Source: Phyllobacterium endophyticum
GTDB lineage: Bacteria; Pseudomonadota; Alphaproteobacteria; Rhizobiales; Rhizobiaceae
Reading direction: 5' to 3'
Assembly (NCBI RefSeq): GCF_003010935.1
Contig: NZ_PGGN01000003.1
Span: 558,001 to 622,000 of the forward strand
Length of the DNA stretch: 64,000 nucleotides
Shown here: one piece after another, positions 1 to 9,052 of the stretch
Position numbering within the stretch: position 1 is the first letter of the stretch
Layout of the letters: every line of letters starts with the position of its first letter
Program-made: the position numbers and the translations under genes
The notes under the pieces: generated by a model
The model's database searches: none
What the model was told of the DNA's origin: nothing
What the model saw: the letters and a program-made list of their open reading frames with translations, nothing else

Positions 1-1
1 G

Positions 2-142
2 ATCAGCGACGTTTTCCTGATGGAAGTGAAGAAGCCGGACGAGAGCAAGCAGCCGTGGGATTACTACAAGGTGCTGGCGACCGTCCCCGGCGCGGAAGCC
101 TATATCAAGCCAGCCGAAAGCGGCTGCGAATTGGCCAAGTAG
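2..142 (+). CDS. C-terminus of branched-chain amino acid-type ABC substrate-binding protein (partial)
   Basis: Only the last 46 codons lie in the window; the gene begins to the left. The tail (KPDESKQPWDYYKVLATVPG, then a Cys near the end: SGCELAK) resembles the C-terminus of periplasmic Leu/Ile/Val or urea-type binding proteins, which often end with a disulphide Cys and a short Lys tail. It stops six bases before the start of a LivG-type ATPase and is followed by the complete Liv transporter set, so it is almost certainly the binding protein of that operon. The ligand cannot be told from this piece. Confidence 0.8.
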   Translation: MSDVFLMEVKKPDESKQPWDYYKVLATVPGAEAYIKPAESGCELAK

Positions 143-147
143 AACGC

Positions 148-966
148 ATGTCCACAATATCCGACACCGCGCCCGGGGGAGCACTTTCCTCTCCCGGCGC
201 CACCGGCCAGCAGACATCACGTGTCGTTCTCTCTGCACGTGGCTTGCGCCGTGATTTTGGCGGGTTTGTTGCCGTCAACAATGTTGATCTCGACGTCCAT
301 CATGCCAAGGTTCATGCGCTGATTGGGCCGAATGGGGCGGGCAAGACGACGGTCTTCAATCTTCTGACGAAATTTCTGCAGCCTTCCAGCGGAACCATCA
401 CGCTGCTCGACCAGGATATCACCAAGACCGACCCTGCCAAGGTCGCCCGGATGGGGCTCGTTCGTTCGTTCCAGATTTCCGCGGTGTTTCCGCATCTGAC
501 CGTTCTCGACAATGTCCGCGTTGCCCTTCAGCGCCCAAGTGGTCTTTCCACCCAGTTCTGGCTGCCCATAGGTGCCTTGGACCGCCTGAACGAGCGGGCG
601 ATGGAGTTGATTGCGGCAGTCGGACTGCAGGACGCGCGCGATAAACTCGCTGCTGATCTGTCCTATGGCCGCAAGCGCGTGCTTGAGATCGCAACCACGC
701 TCGCGCTCGATCCTAAGGTACTCTTGCTCGATGAACCCATGGCCGGCATGGGGCATGAAGACGTTCACATCGTCTCCGATATCATCCGCGAGGTTGCCAA
801 GGACCGTGCCATACTCATGGTCGAGCACAATCTGAAAGTTGTCGCTGATTTGTGCGATCAGGTAACCGTGCTTCAGCGCGGCGAGATCCTGACGTCCGGG
901 GATTATCGCACTGTCAGTCAGGACGACCGCGTGCGCGTAGCCTATATGGGGACTGACCATGAGTGA
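148..966 (+). CDS. Branched-chain amino acid-type ABC transporter, ATP-binding protein (LivG-like)
   Basis: Cytoplasmic ATPase of a Liv-type importer, 272 residues. Walker A GPNGAGKTT is at residues 60-68, the family-typical signature LSYGRKR at 171-177 and Walker B LLLDEP at 192-197. The frame is open upstream to 55, but that part overlaps the binding-protein gene. The ATG at 148 gives the usual LivG length plus a short Ala/Gly/Ser-rich N-terminal extension of about 25 residues. Its stop overlaps the start of the next ATPase by eight bases, so the two are translationally coupled. With the GMC oxidoreductase at the operon end, the cargo may be an alcohol or acid rather than an amino acid; this is inference. 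Confidence 0.9.
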   Translation: MSTISDTAPGGALSSPGATGQQTSRVVLSARGLRRDFGGFVAVNNVDLDVHHAKVHALIGPNGAGKTTVFNLLTKFLQPSSGTITLLDQDITKTDPAKVARMGLVRSFQISAVFPHLTVLDNVRVALQRPSGLSTQFWLPIGALDRLNERAMELIAAVGLQDARDKLAADLSYGRKRVLEIATTLALDPKVLLLDEPMAGMGHEDVHIVSDIIREVAKDRAILMVEHNLKVVADLCDQVTVLQRGEILTSGDYRTVSQDDRVRVAYMGTDHE

Positions 967-1669
967 CGGTAAAGCCCTTCTATCGGTCCGCGACCTTCAT
1001 GCCTGGTATGGCGAAGGTCACGCGCTGCATGGGGTCAATCTTGACATTCACCAGGGCGAGACCGTCACCCTGCTTGGCCGCAACGGTGTCGGCAAGACCA
1101 CGACATTGCGTGCCATCGTGGGCATCATCCGCAAGCGCACGGGGACCATAAGCTTCGACGGCAAGGACATGATGCGTGTGCCGCTACACAGGACCGCCCA
1201 TGCCGGGATCGGTTTCGTTCCGGAAGAGCGCGGTATCTTCGCTACTCTTTCCGTGGACGAAAATCTCAATCTCCCGCCAATCGTCGCCGCAGGCGGCATG
1301 ACGGTCGCGGAGATTTACGATCTCTTCCCCAATCTGAAAGAGCGGCGAAACAGTCCCGGCACCAAATTGTCCGGCGGTGAGCAGCAGATGCTGGCAATTG
1401 CCCGCATCCTGCGCACAGGAGTCAAACTCCTGCTTCTCGATGAGCCGACGGAGGGTCTCGCACCCGTAATCATCCAGCGCATCGGCGAGGTCCTGGTGAC
1501 GCTCAAGCAAAGGGGAATGACCATTCTCCTCGTCGAACAGAACTTTCGTTTCGCCAGCAAGGTAGCCGACCGTTTTTACGTCGTCGATCATGGCAGGGTC
1601 ATCGATAATTTCCACGTCAAGGAGTTGCCTGACCGCATGAACATGCTCAACGAAGCGTTGGGGGTCTGA
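959..1669 (+). CDS. Branched-chain amino acid-type ABC transporter, ATP-binding protein (LivF-like)
   Basis: Second ATPase of the importer, 236 residues, the standard LivF length. Walker A GRNGVGKTT is at 40-48, signature LSGGEQQ at 137-143 and Walker B LLLLDEP at 157-163, all intact. LivF and LivG form the heterodimer that powers the LivH/LivM permease pair in the inner membrane. The start overlaps the livG-like gene by eight bases, and the stop is two bases before the first permease, so the genes are one transcription unit. Confidence 0.92.
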   Translation: MSDGKALLSVRDLHAWYGEGHALHGVNLDIHQGETVTLLGRNGVGKTTTLRAIVGIIRKRTGTISFDGKDMMRVPLHRTAHAGIGFVPEERGIFATLSVDENLNLPPIVAAGGMTVAEIYDLFPNLKERRNSPGTKLSGGEQQMLAIARILRTGVKLLLLDEPTEGLAPVIIQRIGEVLVTLKQRGMTILLVEQNFRFASKVADRFYVVDHGRVIDNFHVKELPDRMNMLNEALGV

Positions 1670-1671
1670 CC

Positions 1672-2559
1672 ATGACAATGATCTTCGGGGTTCCTATTCA
1701 GGCTTTTCTCGGACAGCTCCTTATCGGGCTCATCAATGGCTCCTTCTACGCCATGCTCAGCCTCGGGCTCGCCATCATTTTCGGGCTGTTGCGGGTGATA
1801 AATTTTGCCCATGGGGCGCAATACATGGTTGGCGCTTTCGTGGGCTACCTTCTCCTGGCTGAACTCGGCATCGGTTACTGGCCCGCACTCGTTCTGGCGC
1901 CCGTCGTCGTCGGTCTTGCCGGCGCTGTCATCGAGCGCGTCGCCTTGTCACGGCTGTACAATCTCGACCATCTCTATGGCCTGTTGTTTACGTTCGGGCT
2001 TGCGCTCGTCCTCGAAGGCACGTTCCGCTACTACTATGGTGCAGCGGGTCAACCCTATGCTGTTCCCTCCGCGCTGGCGGGCGGTTACAATCTCGGCTTC
2101 ATGTTCCTGCCGAAATACCGGGCCTGGGTCGTCATTGCGTCACTCGCGGTCTGTCTCGGCACATGGTTGTTGATCGAGAAAACGCGCCTCGGCTCTTATC
2201 TGCGGGCCGCAACGGAAAATCCCACATTGGTGCGTGCCTTCGGTATCAACGTACCGCTGCTGTTGACCTTCACCTATGGGCTCGGGGCTGGCCTTGCAGG
2301 GCTGGCGGGCATCATGGCCGCGCCAATCTATCAAGTCAGTCCGCTCATGGGATCCAACATGATCATCGTCGTCTTCGCCGTTGTCGTCGTCGGCGGGATG
2401 GGATCAATTCTTGGTGCGATCGTCACCGGCTATATGCTTGGTATTTTCGAAGGTCTGACGAAGGTCTTCTATCCGGAAGCGTCGAGCATCGTCATCTTCG
2501 TCATCATGGCGATCGTCCTGCTCGTCCGGCCCGCCGGCCTGTTCGGAAAGGATGCTTGA
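1672..2559 (+). CDS. Branched-chain amino acid-type ABC transporter permease (LivH-like)
   Basis: Inner-membrane permease of 295 residues with about eight hydrophobic segments. It shows the LivH hallmarks: the N-terminal GLINGSFYAMLSLGLAIIFG segment, an INFAHGA motif, and a glycine-rich VVGGMGSILGA loop near the C-terminus that docks on the ATPase. It begins two bases after the livF-like stop and overlaps the next permease by eight bases. It would pair with the LivM-like protein to form the translocation channel. Confidence 0.92.
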   Translation: MTMIFGVPIQAFLGQLLIGLINGSFYAMLSLGLAIIFGLLRVINFAHGAQYMVGAFVGYLLLAELGIGYWPALVLAPVVVGLAGAVIERVALSRLYNLDHLYGLLFTFGLALVLEGTFRYYYGAAGQPYAVPSALAGGYNLGFMFLPKYRAWVVIASLAVCLGTWLLIEKTRLGSYLRAATENPTLVRAFGINVPLLLTFTYGLGAGLAGLAGIMAAPIYQVSPLMGSNMIIVVFAVVVVGGMGSILGAIVTGYMLGIFEGLTKVFYPEASSIVIFVIMAIVLLVRPAGLFGKDA

Positions 2560-3544
2560 TATGACCCGAGCGACCGCTGCATCACTACCGAAGCAACGTC
2601 TTTTCAAACTCGAAACAGCGCTGATCCTGATCGGCATCGCTGGATTGGTTCTGGCGCCTTTCTATTTCTATCCGGTCTTCCTCATGAAGGTTCTGTGCTT
2701 TGCGCTCTTTGCCTGCGCCTTCAACCTTCTTCTCGGCTACACCGGCATACTTTCTTTCGGTCACGCCGCGTTCTTTGGCGGCGCTGCCTATTTCACGGCC
2801 CACGCCGTAAAGGAATGGGGTCTCCCGACGGAACTGGGTATCCTCGTCGGCGTTGCCGGCGCAACGGTTCTTGGCTTGATCATCGGCTTCTTCGCCATCC
2901 GGCGCCAGGGCATCTACTCGACGATGATTACGCTTGCGCTCGCACAGATGTTCGCCTTCTTCTGCCTGCAAGCTCCGTTCACGCACGGCGAGGACGGGAT
3001 CCAGGGCGTACCCCGCGGCTACCTCCTTGGCTTCATCGATCTCAATCAACCCTTGAACATGTATTTCTTCGTGCTGGCGGTATTCCTGGTCGGTCTGTTC
3101 ATCATCTGGCGCATCATCAATTCTCCATTCGGCATGATCCTGAAATCGGTACGTGAGAATGAGCCTCGCGCCATCTCCTTGGGTTATTCGGTAGCCCGCT
3201 ACAAGCTCGCGGCTTTCGTCATGTCGGCCGCGCTGACCGGATTGGCCGGCGGCCTGAAAGCGATCGTGTTCCAGTTCGCCACGCTGACCGACGTCAGCTG
3301 GCAAATGTCCGGTGAGGTCGTGTTGATGACGCTGCTCGGAGGCATAGGTACGCTCACAGGGCCGATATTTGGTGCAGCACTCGTTGCAGCGCTGGAGAAC
3401 TATCTCGCGACGTCAGAATTCCCTGTCACCGTGATCACCGGGGTCATTTTCATGGTCTGCGTGCTCGTGTTCCGCCGCGGCATCATCGGAGAACTTTATG
3501 CTTCAAGGCTTGGCAAAAGACTTGAGGGCAAGCCGGACAACTGA
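2552..3544 (+). CDS. Branched-chain amino acid-type ABC transporter permease (LivM-like)
   Basis: Second permease of the importer, 330 residues, with about ten hydrophobic segments. The motif GYTGILSFGHAAFFG near residue 70 and MTLLGGIGTLTGPIFGA near the C-terminus are LivM signatures. Two starts are possible: ATG 2552, overlapping the LivH stop, or ATG 2561, which has AAGGA about seven bases upstream; the second may be the real one. It ends one base before the GMC oxidoreductase start codon, which ties that enzyme to the transporter operon. Confidence 0.92.
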   Translation: MLDMTRATAASLPKQRLFKLETALILIGIAGLVLAPFYFYPVFLMKVLCFALFACAFNLLLGYTGILSFGHAAFFGGAAYFTAHAVKEWGLPTELGILVGVAGATVLGLIIGFFAIRRQGIYSTMITLALAQMFAFFCLQAPFTHGEDGIQGVPRGYLLGFIDLNQPLNMYFFVLAVFLVGLFIIWRIINSPFGMILKSVRENEPRAISLGYSVARYKLAAFVMSAALTGLAGGLKAIVFQFATLTDVSWQMSGEVVLMTLLGGIGTLTGPIFGAALVAALENYLATSEFPVTVITGVIFMVCVLVFRRGIIGELYASRLGKRLEGKPDN

Positions 3545-3545
3545 A

Positions 3546-5135
3546 ATGTCGACCTATGACTACATCGTGGTCGGTGCGGGCACCGCCGGCTGCACGCTCG
3601 CCAATCGCCTCTCCGAAAACCGAGACGTTTCGGTGCTGCTGCTCGAGGCTGGCGGCAGGGATAATTATCACTGGATTCACATCCCTGTCGGTTACCTCTA
3701 CTGTATCTCCAATCCACGTACCGACTGGTGCTTTTCAACGGAACCGGAGCCGGGGCTCAACGGTCGCTCCCTCGCTTACCCTCGTGGCAAGGTACTGGGC
3801 GGCTGCTCGTCCATCAATGGAATGATCTATATGCGCGGGCAGGCGCGGGACTATGATCTGTGGCGTCAGGACGGCTGTACCGGCTGGGGCTGGAATGACG
3901 TCCTGCCCTATTTCAAGAAGTCGGAGGATTACTATCTCGGCGCCGATGAATTTCACGGTTCGGGCGGCGAGTGGCGCGTCGAAGAGGCCCGGCTGCACTG
4001 GGATGTTCTCGATGCCTTTCGTGATGCGGCAGAGGCGGCAGGTATTCCCCGCACGGATGATTTCAATCGCGGCGACAACGAAGGCTCGTCCTATTTCAAG
4101 GTCAATCAGCGGCGCGGTATTCGCTGGAATACGGCGAAGGCCTTCCTGCGGCCAGCTCTTGGCCGGCCCAATCTGAAGGTCGAGACAGGTGCGCATGTGC
4201 GAAAACTGGTCCTGAAGGATCTTGCTGTCAAAGGTGTGGAATTTGAACAGGCCGGAATGCTCCGTTCTGTTGAATGCAGGCGCGAGGTCATCCTGGCTGC
4301 CGGTTCGATCGGCTCACCACATATCCTCGAGCTATCGGGCATAGGCCGCGGTGATGTGCTGCAGGCAGCCGGAATCGAAATGACACTCGAGCGCCGTGGT
4401 GTCGGGGAAAACCTGCAGGATCATTTGCAATTGCGTTGCGCCTACAAGGTTACGGGCATCCCGACGCTCAACGAGAAGGCCAACCGCCTTCTTGGCAAGG
4501 CCGCGATTGCGCTGGAATATCTTGTCAGCCGATCCGGGCCCATGTCCATGGCGCCAAGCCAGCTCGGCGTCTTCACCCGCTCCGACCCGTCTTTCGCCAC
4601 AGCCAATCTGCAATATCATGTACAACCATTGTCGCTTGAAAAATTCGGCGAGAAAGTCCACGCTTTTCCGGCCTTCACGGCAAGTGTCTGCAACCTGAGG
4701 CCGGACAGCCGTGGCTCCGTCCATGTCAGATCACCGGATCACCGTTCGCAGCCCGCAATCCGGCCCAACTACCTGGCGACGGAAAGCGACCGCCGCGTGG
4801 CGGCAGATTCGATCCGGATTACCCGCAACATTGTCGCGCAAAAGCCCTTGCAGCGTTTCAAACCGGAGGAATTCAAACCCGGCCCCGCGTTTCAGACCGA
4901 AGAAGAACTGTTCGAAGCCGCCGGTAGCATTGGCACGACGATTTTCCACCCTGTTGGGACCTGCCGCATGGGTGCTGATCCGGCGTCGGTGGTCGATCCG
5001 CAACTGCGTGTTCGCGGCATCCTGGGCCTGCGCGTTGCCGATGCCTCCATCATGCCCTCGATTACCTCAGGCAACACCAACTCTCCGACAATCATGATTG
5101 CCGAAAAGGCTGCCGAGATGATTATTGGACGTTGA
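3546..5135 (+). CDS. GMC family FAD-dependent oxidoreductase (choline dehydrogenase-like)
   Basis: Flavoenzyme of 529 residues oxidising an alcohol substrate. The N-terminal dinucleotide motif VVGAGTAG starts near residue 8, the GMC signature [20 protein letters not shown] is near residue 80, and the C-terminal HPVGTCRMG and [15 protein letters not shown] motifs carry the catalytic His/Asn region. The frame is open upstream to 3498, but ATG 3546 gives the standard N-terminus. It directly follows the livM-like gene, so the imported compound is probably its substrate or a precursor. Family members act on choline, polyethylene glycol, alkanols and others; the sequence alone does not decide which. 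No betaine aldehyde dehydrogenase neighbours it, which argues against a plain betA role. Confidence 0.92.
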   Translation: MSTYDYIVVGAGTAGCTLANRLSENRDVSVLLLEAGGRDNYHWIHIPVGYLYCISNPRTDWCFSTEPEPGLNGRSLAYPRGKVLGGCSSINGMIYMRGQARDYDLWRQDGCTGWGWNDVLPYFKKSEDYYLGADEFHGSGGEWRVEEARLHWDVLDAFRDAAEAAGIPRTDDFNRGDNEGSSYFKVNQRRGIRWNTAKAFLRPALGRPNLKVETGAHVRKLVLKDLAVKGVEFEQAGMLRSVECRREVILAAGSIGSPHILELSGIGRGDVLQAAGIEMTLERRGVGENLQDHLQLRCAYKVTGIPTLNEKANRLLGKAAIALEYLVSRSGPMSMAPSQLGVFTRSDPSFATANLQYHVQPLSLEKFGEKVHAFPAFTASVCNLRPDSRGSVHVRSPDHRSQPAIRPNYLATESDRRVAADSIRITRNIVAQKPLQRFKPEEFKPGPAFQTEEELFEAAGSIGTTIFHPVGTCRMGADPASVVDPQLRVRGILGLRVADASIMPSITSGNTNSPTIMIAEKAAEMIIGR

Positions 5136-5245
5136 TGCCTGCAACCCCCGTGCGTCTTTGATCTCAATGAGATCGTTGCCGGCCGTATGGCTGGCAATCT
5201 GACTGTAGGCAAGCTTGCTGCCGACTTGCAGCGGGCAGCGCAATC

Positions 5246-6163
5246 TTACCTGATTTGAAACGGCACGGTGAAGCTCTGCCGGGCAACGTCAAGACCCTCC
5301 GGCGCTGACGGAACGGGCGATGCGCGCCGGATCGTTTCGAGCACGCTCTGGTCGAGTTGCGGCATTCCGGAGCTGCCGACGACGCTTGAGGAAACGATGT
5401 CTCCCCCGTTGGTGACCACGAAACGTATCCTGACTGTCCCCTGCCCTTCGGTACGTGCGCGATTTGCCCGCCTCGCCAGATAGGTCTGCACGCGCGAACG
5501 CCACGTTTCCGACTGTCTGGCGGATGATGCTGCTCTCGGTGCGCTTGCCTGCTGCTTGGCTTCTCGCGGCGTCGCGTCTTGCACCGTCGCGGTACTCACC
5601 TTTCTTGCCGGCTTGCGTATGATCTTCTCGGCGACTTGCTTCTTCGGAGTTTCGAGTTCCTTCGGAGCATCCGGTTTCTTCACGCTTGGACGCACCGCAG
5701 GCAATGGAACCTCTGCCTTCGGCAGTTCAACGATCTCTTCAGGGGTTTCTTCCGGCGGTTCCACCGCCTCTGGTTCCGGTTGAGCCTCTTCGACCGGCTC
5801 AGGTTCTGGCTGATCTGGAACGAGTTCTTCAACGGGGTCGAGGATCGGCTCAGGCTCGGGCTGCAACGCCGGCTCTGGTGCCGCTGCCTCCTGTTCCACC
5901 GCTTCAGGTTTGACTGCTTCGGATACGATCGGCTGCGGCTCTGGTACCGGCTGAGGTGTCACGGGTGCAGGGAGCGGCTCCAATTCGATCATCACGGCCG
6001 CCGCGATGTCCCCAGAGGGTCGTTCCGGCTGGTATTTTTGAAAGTACCAAGCAGCGCCAGCATGGGCTCCGATAACCGCTAGACCCGCAATGGCCCAAAG
6101 ACCGACCTCCCGCCAATCAGGGCGCAAAAAACCTCTCCTGAAAGCGGTTGAATGGTCCTGCAT
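5246..6163 (-). CDS. tonB: Energy transducer TonB
   Basis: Inner-membrane anchored periplasm-spanning protein, 305 residues. One membrane segment lies near residues 22-43, followed by a long Pro/Glu-rich spacer (about 75-160) made of PEPEP-like repeats, then a basic stretch, and a C-terminal TonB domain from about 235 (GTVRIRFVVTNGGDIVSSSV, ending SFTVPFQIR). It carries energy from ExbB/ExbD to outer-membrane receptors for iron chelates. Its start overlaps the exbD stop in TAATG, so it is the last gene of exbB-exbD-tonB. No TonB-dependent receptor is in the window. Confidence 0.93.
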   Translation of the reverse strand: MQDHSTAFRRGFLRPDWREVGLWAIAGLAVIGAHAGAAWYFQKYQPERPSGDIAAAVMIELEPLPAPVTPQPVPEPQPIVSEAVKPEAVEQEAAAPEPALQPEPEPILDPVEELVPDQPEPEPVEEAQPEPEAVEPPEETPEEIVELPKAEVPLPAVRPSVKKPDAPKELETPKKQVAEKIIRKPARKVSTATVQDATPREAKQQASAPRAASSARQSETWRSRVQTYLARRANRARTEGQGTVRIRFVVTNGGDIVSSSVVGSSGMPQLDQSVLETIRRASPVPSAPEGLDVARQSFTVPFQIR

Positions 6164-6618
6164 TATTGATGGCCTTCATTTGCTGGCACCGCGGGAGATG
6201 GTGCTCGCTCGACCCCGACCAAGGCGATCTTCAGATAACCGCTGTCACGCAAGCTATTCATCAAATCCATGAGAGCGCCATAGTCGACGGACTGGTCTGC
6301 TCGAAGAAAAACCCGCGTTTCCTTGTCGCCCTGCGTATGTTGATCCAGGAAGCTTCCGAGGGTCTCGCGAGATATGGTCTCATTCCCAATAGCGATGGAC
6401 CGGTCTTCCTTGAGAGTAAGGTAAAGCGGCTCGTCGGGGCGGGGCGCGGCGGTTGCTGTCGAAGCCGGCAGGTCTACATTGATGTCGACCGTCGCCAGCG
6501 GCGCTGCCACCATGAAGATTATGAGCAAGACCAGCATCACGTCGATGAACGGCGTTACATTGATTTCGTGGTTTTCCTGGAGATCGTCCGATCCACTGTC
6601 TCTGATGCCGCCAGCCAT
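6163..6618 (-). CDS. exbD: Biopolymer transport protein ExbD
   Basis: Proton-channel partner of ExbB and TonB, 151 residues. The N-terminus has the diagnostic NVTPFIDVMLVLLIIFMVAA segment, with the membrane Asp needed for proton use, then a periplasmic domain. The start at 6618 is chosen because GGGGAG lies five bases upstream and the family N-terminus begins there; the frame remains open for 34 codons further upstream but overlaps exbB. It sits ten bases after exbB and one base into tonB. Confidence 0.94.
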   Translation of the reverse strand: MAGGIRDSGSDDLQENHEINVTPFIDVMLVLLIIFMVAAPLATVDINVDLPASTATAAPRPDEPLYLTLKEDRSIAIGNETISRETLGSFLDQHTQGDKETRVFLRADQSVDYGALMDLMNSLRDSGYLKIALVGVERAPSPAVPANEGHQ

Positions 6619-6628
6619 TTTAGCTCCC

Positions 6629-7588
6629 CTACTCCGCAGCTGCGCGCGACTTGTGTGCAGACGGCAGCAAAGCAAAATCCACATCGCGGCTGACAAGCCG
6701 CTCGACACCCGCGGATGCATCGGCGAGCAGTTGGCGGTAACCGGTTATCGATCGAGCGAAGACATTATAGATAACGACGGCGGGTATGGCGGCCACGAGG
6801 CCTATGGCCGTCGCGAGCAGCGCCTCGGCAATACCCGGTGCCACGATCGCAAGATTGGTCGTTTGCGATTCCGAAATGCCGATGAACGAATTCATGATGC
6901 CCCAGACCGTTCCGAACAGCCCGACGAATGGCGCAGTCGACCCGATCGTTGCGAGCACGCCGGTGCCACGCGCCATGCGCCGGCCGGCCAGTGCTTCAAT
7001 GCGCGAAAGGCGTGAGGCCACCCGCTCCTTCAGGCCGTCCGCACTCGCGTATCCCTGGACCTCGCGCGAAAGACGCACCTCTTCCTGCGCAGCATTCACA
7101 AACATGGCGCATGGCCCCGCACGGCCTTCGAGTGTTCGTTCGGCATCGGCAAGCGTGCGCGCATTGCCAATGGCATTAAGCGCCCGGTAAGCGCGCATTC
7201 TGGCTCCGGCCAGTTCAAGCGTTTTTGCCAGCCAGACCGTCCATGTCACCAGCGACGCGAATGCGAGGCCTATCATCACCGCTTTGACGACCCAGTCCGC
7301 AGCCATGAACATGCCCCAGGGCGAAAGGTTATGCGGAAGCGCAGCTTTCATCTGGCTTGGTTCGGACGTTGGGACAGGTGTTGCCGGCTGCGTCGCGGGC
7401 TGAGGTATTGTGCTCGGCTGCTGAACCGGTTGGGGCGCGACCTCGGTCTGTCCTGGTGGCGGTCCACTATCCTGAGCGTATGCTGCCGGCGCAAGAATGC
7501 AGATCGCCATTGCGCATACGAGAGCGGAGCTTCTCCACGTCATCGCGCATTTTTGGCGACCTGATGAATTTTTCGGGGCTCGTCGCAT
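6629..7588 (-). CDS. exbB: Tol-Pal/TonB system protein ExbB with proline-rich N-terminal extension
   Basis: MotA/TolQ/ExbB proton-channel protein, 319 residues. After a signal-like hydrophobic segment (ALVCAMAICILAPAAYAQ) there is a Pro/Gln/Thr-rich stretch, then three membrane segments; the conserved TAPFVGLFGTVWGIMNSF segment is near residue 200. This extended form is common in rhizobial and Brucella-type genomes. Start ATG 7588 is preferred because AAGGA lies about eight bases before it; ATG 7543 would give a neater signal peptide. It is the first gene of exbB-exbD-tonB, with an iron-type operator about 70 bases upstream. Confidence 0.92.
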   Translation of the reverse strand: MRRAPKNSSGRQKCAMTWRSSALVCAMAICILAPAAYAQDSGPPPGQTEVAPQPVQQPSTIPQPATQPATPVPTSEPSQMKAALPHNLSPWGMFMAADWVVKAVMIGLAFASLVTWTVWLAKTLELAGARMRAYRALNAIGNARTLADAERTLEGRAGPCAMFVNAAQEEVRLSREVQGYASADGLKERVASRLSRIEALAGRRMARGTGVLATIGSTAPFVGLFGTVWGIMNSFIGISESQTTNLAIVAPGIAEALLATAIGLVAAIPAVVIYNVFARSITGYRQLLADASAGVERLVSRDVDFALLPSAHKSRAAAE

Positions 7589-7656
7589 TGCTTCGCCATC
7601 CTTTGATAGGTTCTTGTGGTCGAACCGCCTGTTCGGCTGACAGGGCTTATTATTTA

Positions 7657-7671
7657 TGAGTAAAATAATCA
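7657..7671. promoter_or_regulatory. Candidate RirA iron-responsive (IRO) box upstream of exbB
   Basis: The sequence TGA-GTAAAATAA-TCA matches the TGA-N9-TCA core described for RirA-controlled genes in Rhizobiales, inside an AT-rich stretch 69-83 bases before the exbB start. TonB-system genes are typical iron-starvation targets, so location and motif agree. The core is short and can occur by chance, so the call rests on both together. Confidence 0.6.
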
Positions 7672-7730
7672 ACTATTTTTTGGAAGTGTAAAAGCACGTC
7701 ATGCCGGTCAAAAAAACCCGGCAAGAACGT

Positions 7731-8981
7731 TTAGACTATTCCCCACGCCCTGTAGCGGCCCCTGCCCGTCATCTCGCGAATGCCGAGTTCCGCCACCAGA
7801 TTGAGTGCTGCGCGTGGGGATACCTTCAACTCCTTGGCGACAAGCGCCGTCGATACCATCGGACGTGACAGGACAAGGTCGATCATCGCCGGCAGATTTG
7901 ACGTCGAACGTCGATCCTTCAGCTTCCTCTCCATTTGCATGCGCGCAAGGCTCAGCCGTTCTATCTCCTTCAAGTTCGTGATGCTTGATAGCTGAACGGC
8001 TTCGAGAAAGGCAACGAGCCTGGTTGTTTGATCGCGTGCGCGCCGGCGGTCCCGGGGAATTGAGCGCAAACCCGCGTTGAAGGCCGCAAGATGCGAGCGG
8101 GTTTTTCCCCGCTCCCTCAGCATGGCCGATACCAGCATCGGGCCAAGCCAATGCTGGTGCTGCAAGGGTTCAAGGTCCTCCCATGCGTCCCAGGCTATGG
8201 CGGCGGCAAGCAAAGGCGGTAATGCGCGCGCACGATCGTAAACCAGGAGCCAACGCTCCAGGCGCGCATCCTCATCCCAGTCCGGATCGTACACCAATGG
8301 GTCACCGTCCGGCGTTACGTCATCCGGCGACGAATTGCGTCTTGCCCTGCCCGGCCGAGCCTCTGTCGAAGGCTCTGCAAGCAGCTGGGCAGAATGGTCC
8401 AGCAGCGCATCCAGCCTTGCGAGTTCGTTTTCGAACGCACTTTCCGCCGCCGATCTTGCCCCGGCCATATCCTCGACAACCGGATCCGTTTCTGTCGCGC
8501 TGTTGACAGATGCCATGGCGTTCTCACTGACAGAGCGACCACGCAGGACCGCAAGGCCCTTGGCGCCGAGCGCCCAGGCAGGCGGGTTTGCAGCGATTTG
8601 CCGCCGGATCCGCAAAATGGCATGAGCTCTTGTCAATTCATGTGTGGGGGTGCGAATGTCCATGTGTGAATCGTGCAAGACCAGGTCTTCGACATGAACG
8701 AGCTCGCCCGCCAGCCAAAGAGCATTGCAGGCTTCGACAAAGTGCGAGCGCTCTATCCAGCCTTCATTTTCCCGCAAAAGGCCGTCGCGCAGCCGGCGCC
8801 CGTGCAATTCTCCAAGATCAGACTTGCGCCCTAGCCTGTCATCCAGCCGCGCCAGAGCATCCTCCGCGGCAATGAGCGGTCGCAGGAGATCGGCGAAGGG
8901 CAATTGGCGAGAATCGTTGACCATGCAACGAAGGTAAACGAAAGCCGGAGCGGAAGACATAACGGATTTAGCTTCCGCCAT
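7731..8981 (-). CDS. DUF1612 / helix-turn-helix domain protein
   Basis: Probable DNA-binding protein, 416 residues, of a family I associate with rhizobial plasmids (DUF1612 with a C-terminal HTH). What is visible: an N-terminal region LLRPLIAAEDALARLDDRL, a Trp-rich segment near NEGWIERSHF and NALWLAGELVH, a His/Thr patch (RTPTHELTRAHAILRIRR), a variable acidic middle, and a C-terminal HTH-like segment (LVLSRPMVSTALVAKELKVS, then AALNLVAELGIREMTGRGRYRAW). No membrane segment. The start is uncertain: in-frame Met codons occur at 8981, 8960 and 8924, and none has a strong ribosome site. Its target is not evident. Confidence 0.75.
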   Translation of the reverse strand: MAEAKSVMSSAPAFVYLRCMVNDSRQLPFADLLRPLIAAEDALARLDDRLGRKSDLGELHGRRLRDGLLRENEGWIERSHFVEACNALWLAGELVHVEDLVLHDSHMDIRTPTHELTRAHAILRIRRQIAANPPAWALGAKGLAVLRGRSVSENAMASVNSATETDPVVEDMAGARSAAESAFENELARLDALLDHSAQLLAEPSTEARPGRARRNSSPDDVTPDGDPLVYDPDWDEDARLERWLLVYDRARALPPLLAAAIAWDAWEDLEPLQHQHWLGPMLVSAMLRERGKTRSHLAAFNAGLRSIPRDRRRARDQTTRLVAFLEAVQLSSITNLKEIERLSLARMQMERKLKDRRSTSNLPAMIDLVLSRPMVSTALVAKELKVSPRAALNLVAELGIREMTGRGRYRAWGIV

Positions 8982-9052
8982 CCGTATAGCAGTACATCGT
9001 CACCCAATTGGCTCACCAAAAAGGTGCAGCCTTGACGGCCAGCATTTGTGGG

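Noticed and set aside
2585-3304. A 239-codon minus-strand frame opposite the LivM-like gene
   Set aside because: It is the antisense of a clear permease gene; charged, repetitive composition, no start signal.
3546-5135. Calling the GMC oxidoreductase choline dehydrogenase (betA)
   Set aside because: No betaine aldehyde dehydrogenase, betI or choline transporter is adjacent, and a Liv-type importer is. The family is too broad to name.
5579-6082. Plus-strand frames opposite tonB
   Set aside because: Their repetitive Arg/Phe/Leu composition is the antisense of the Pro/Glu-rich TonB spacer.
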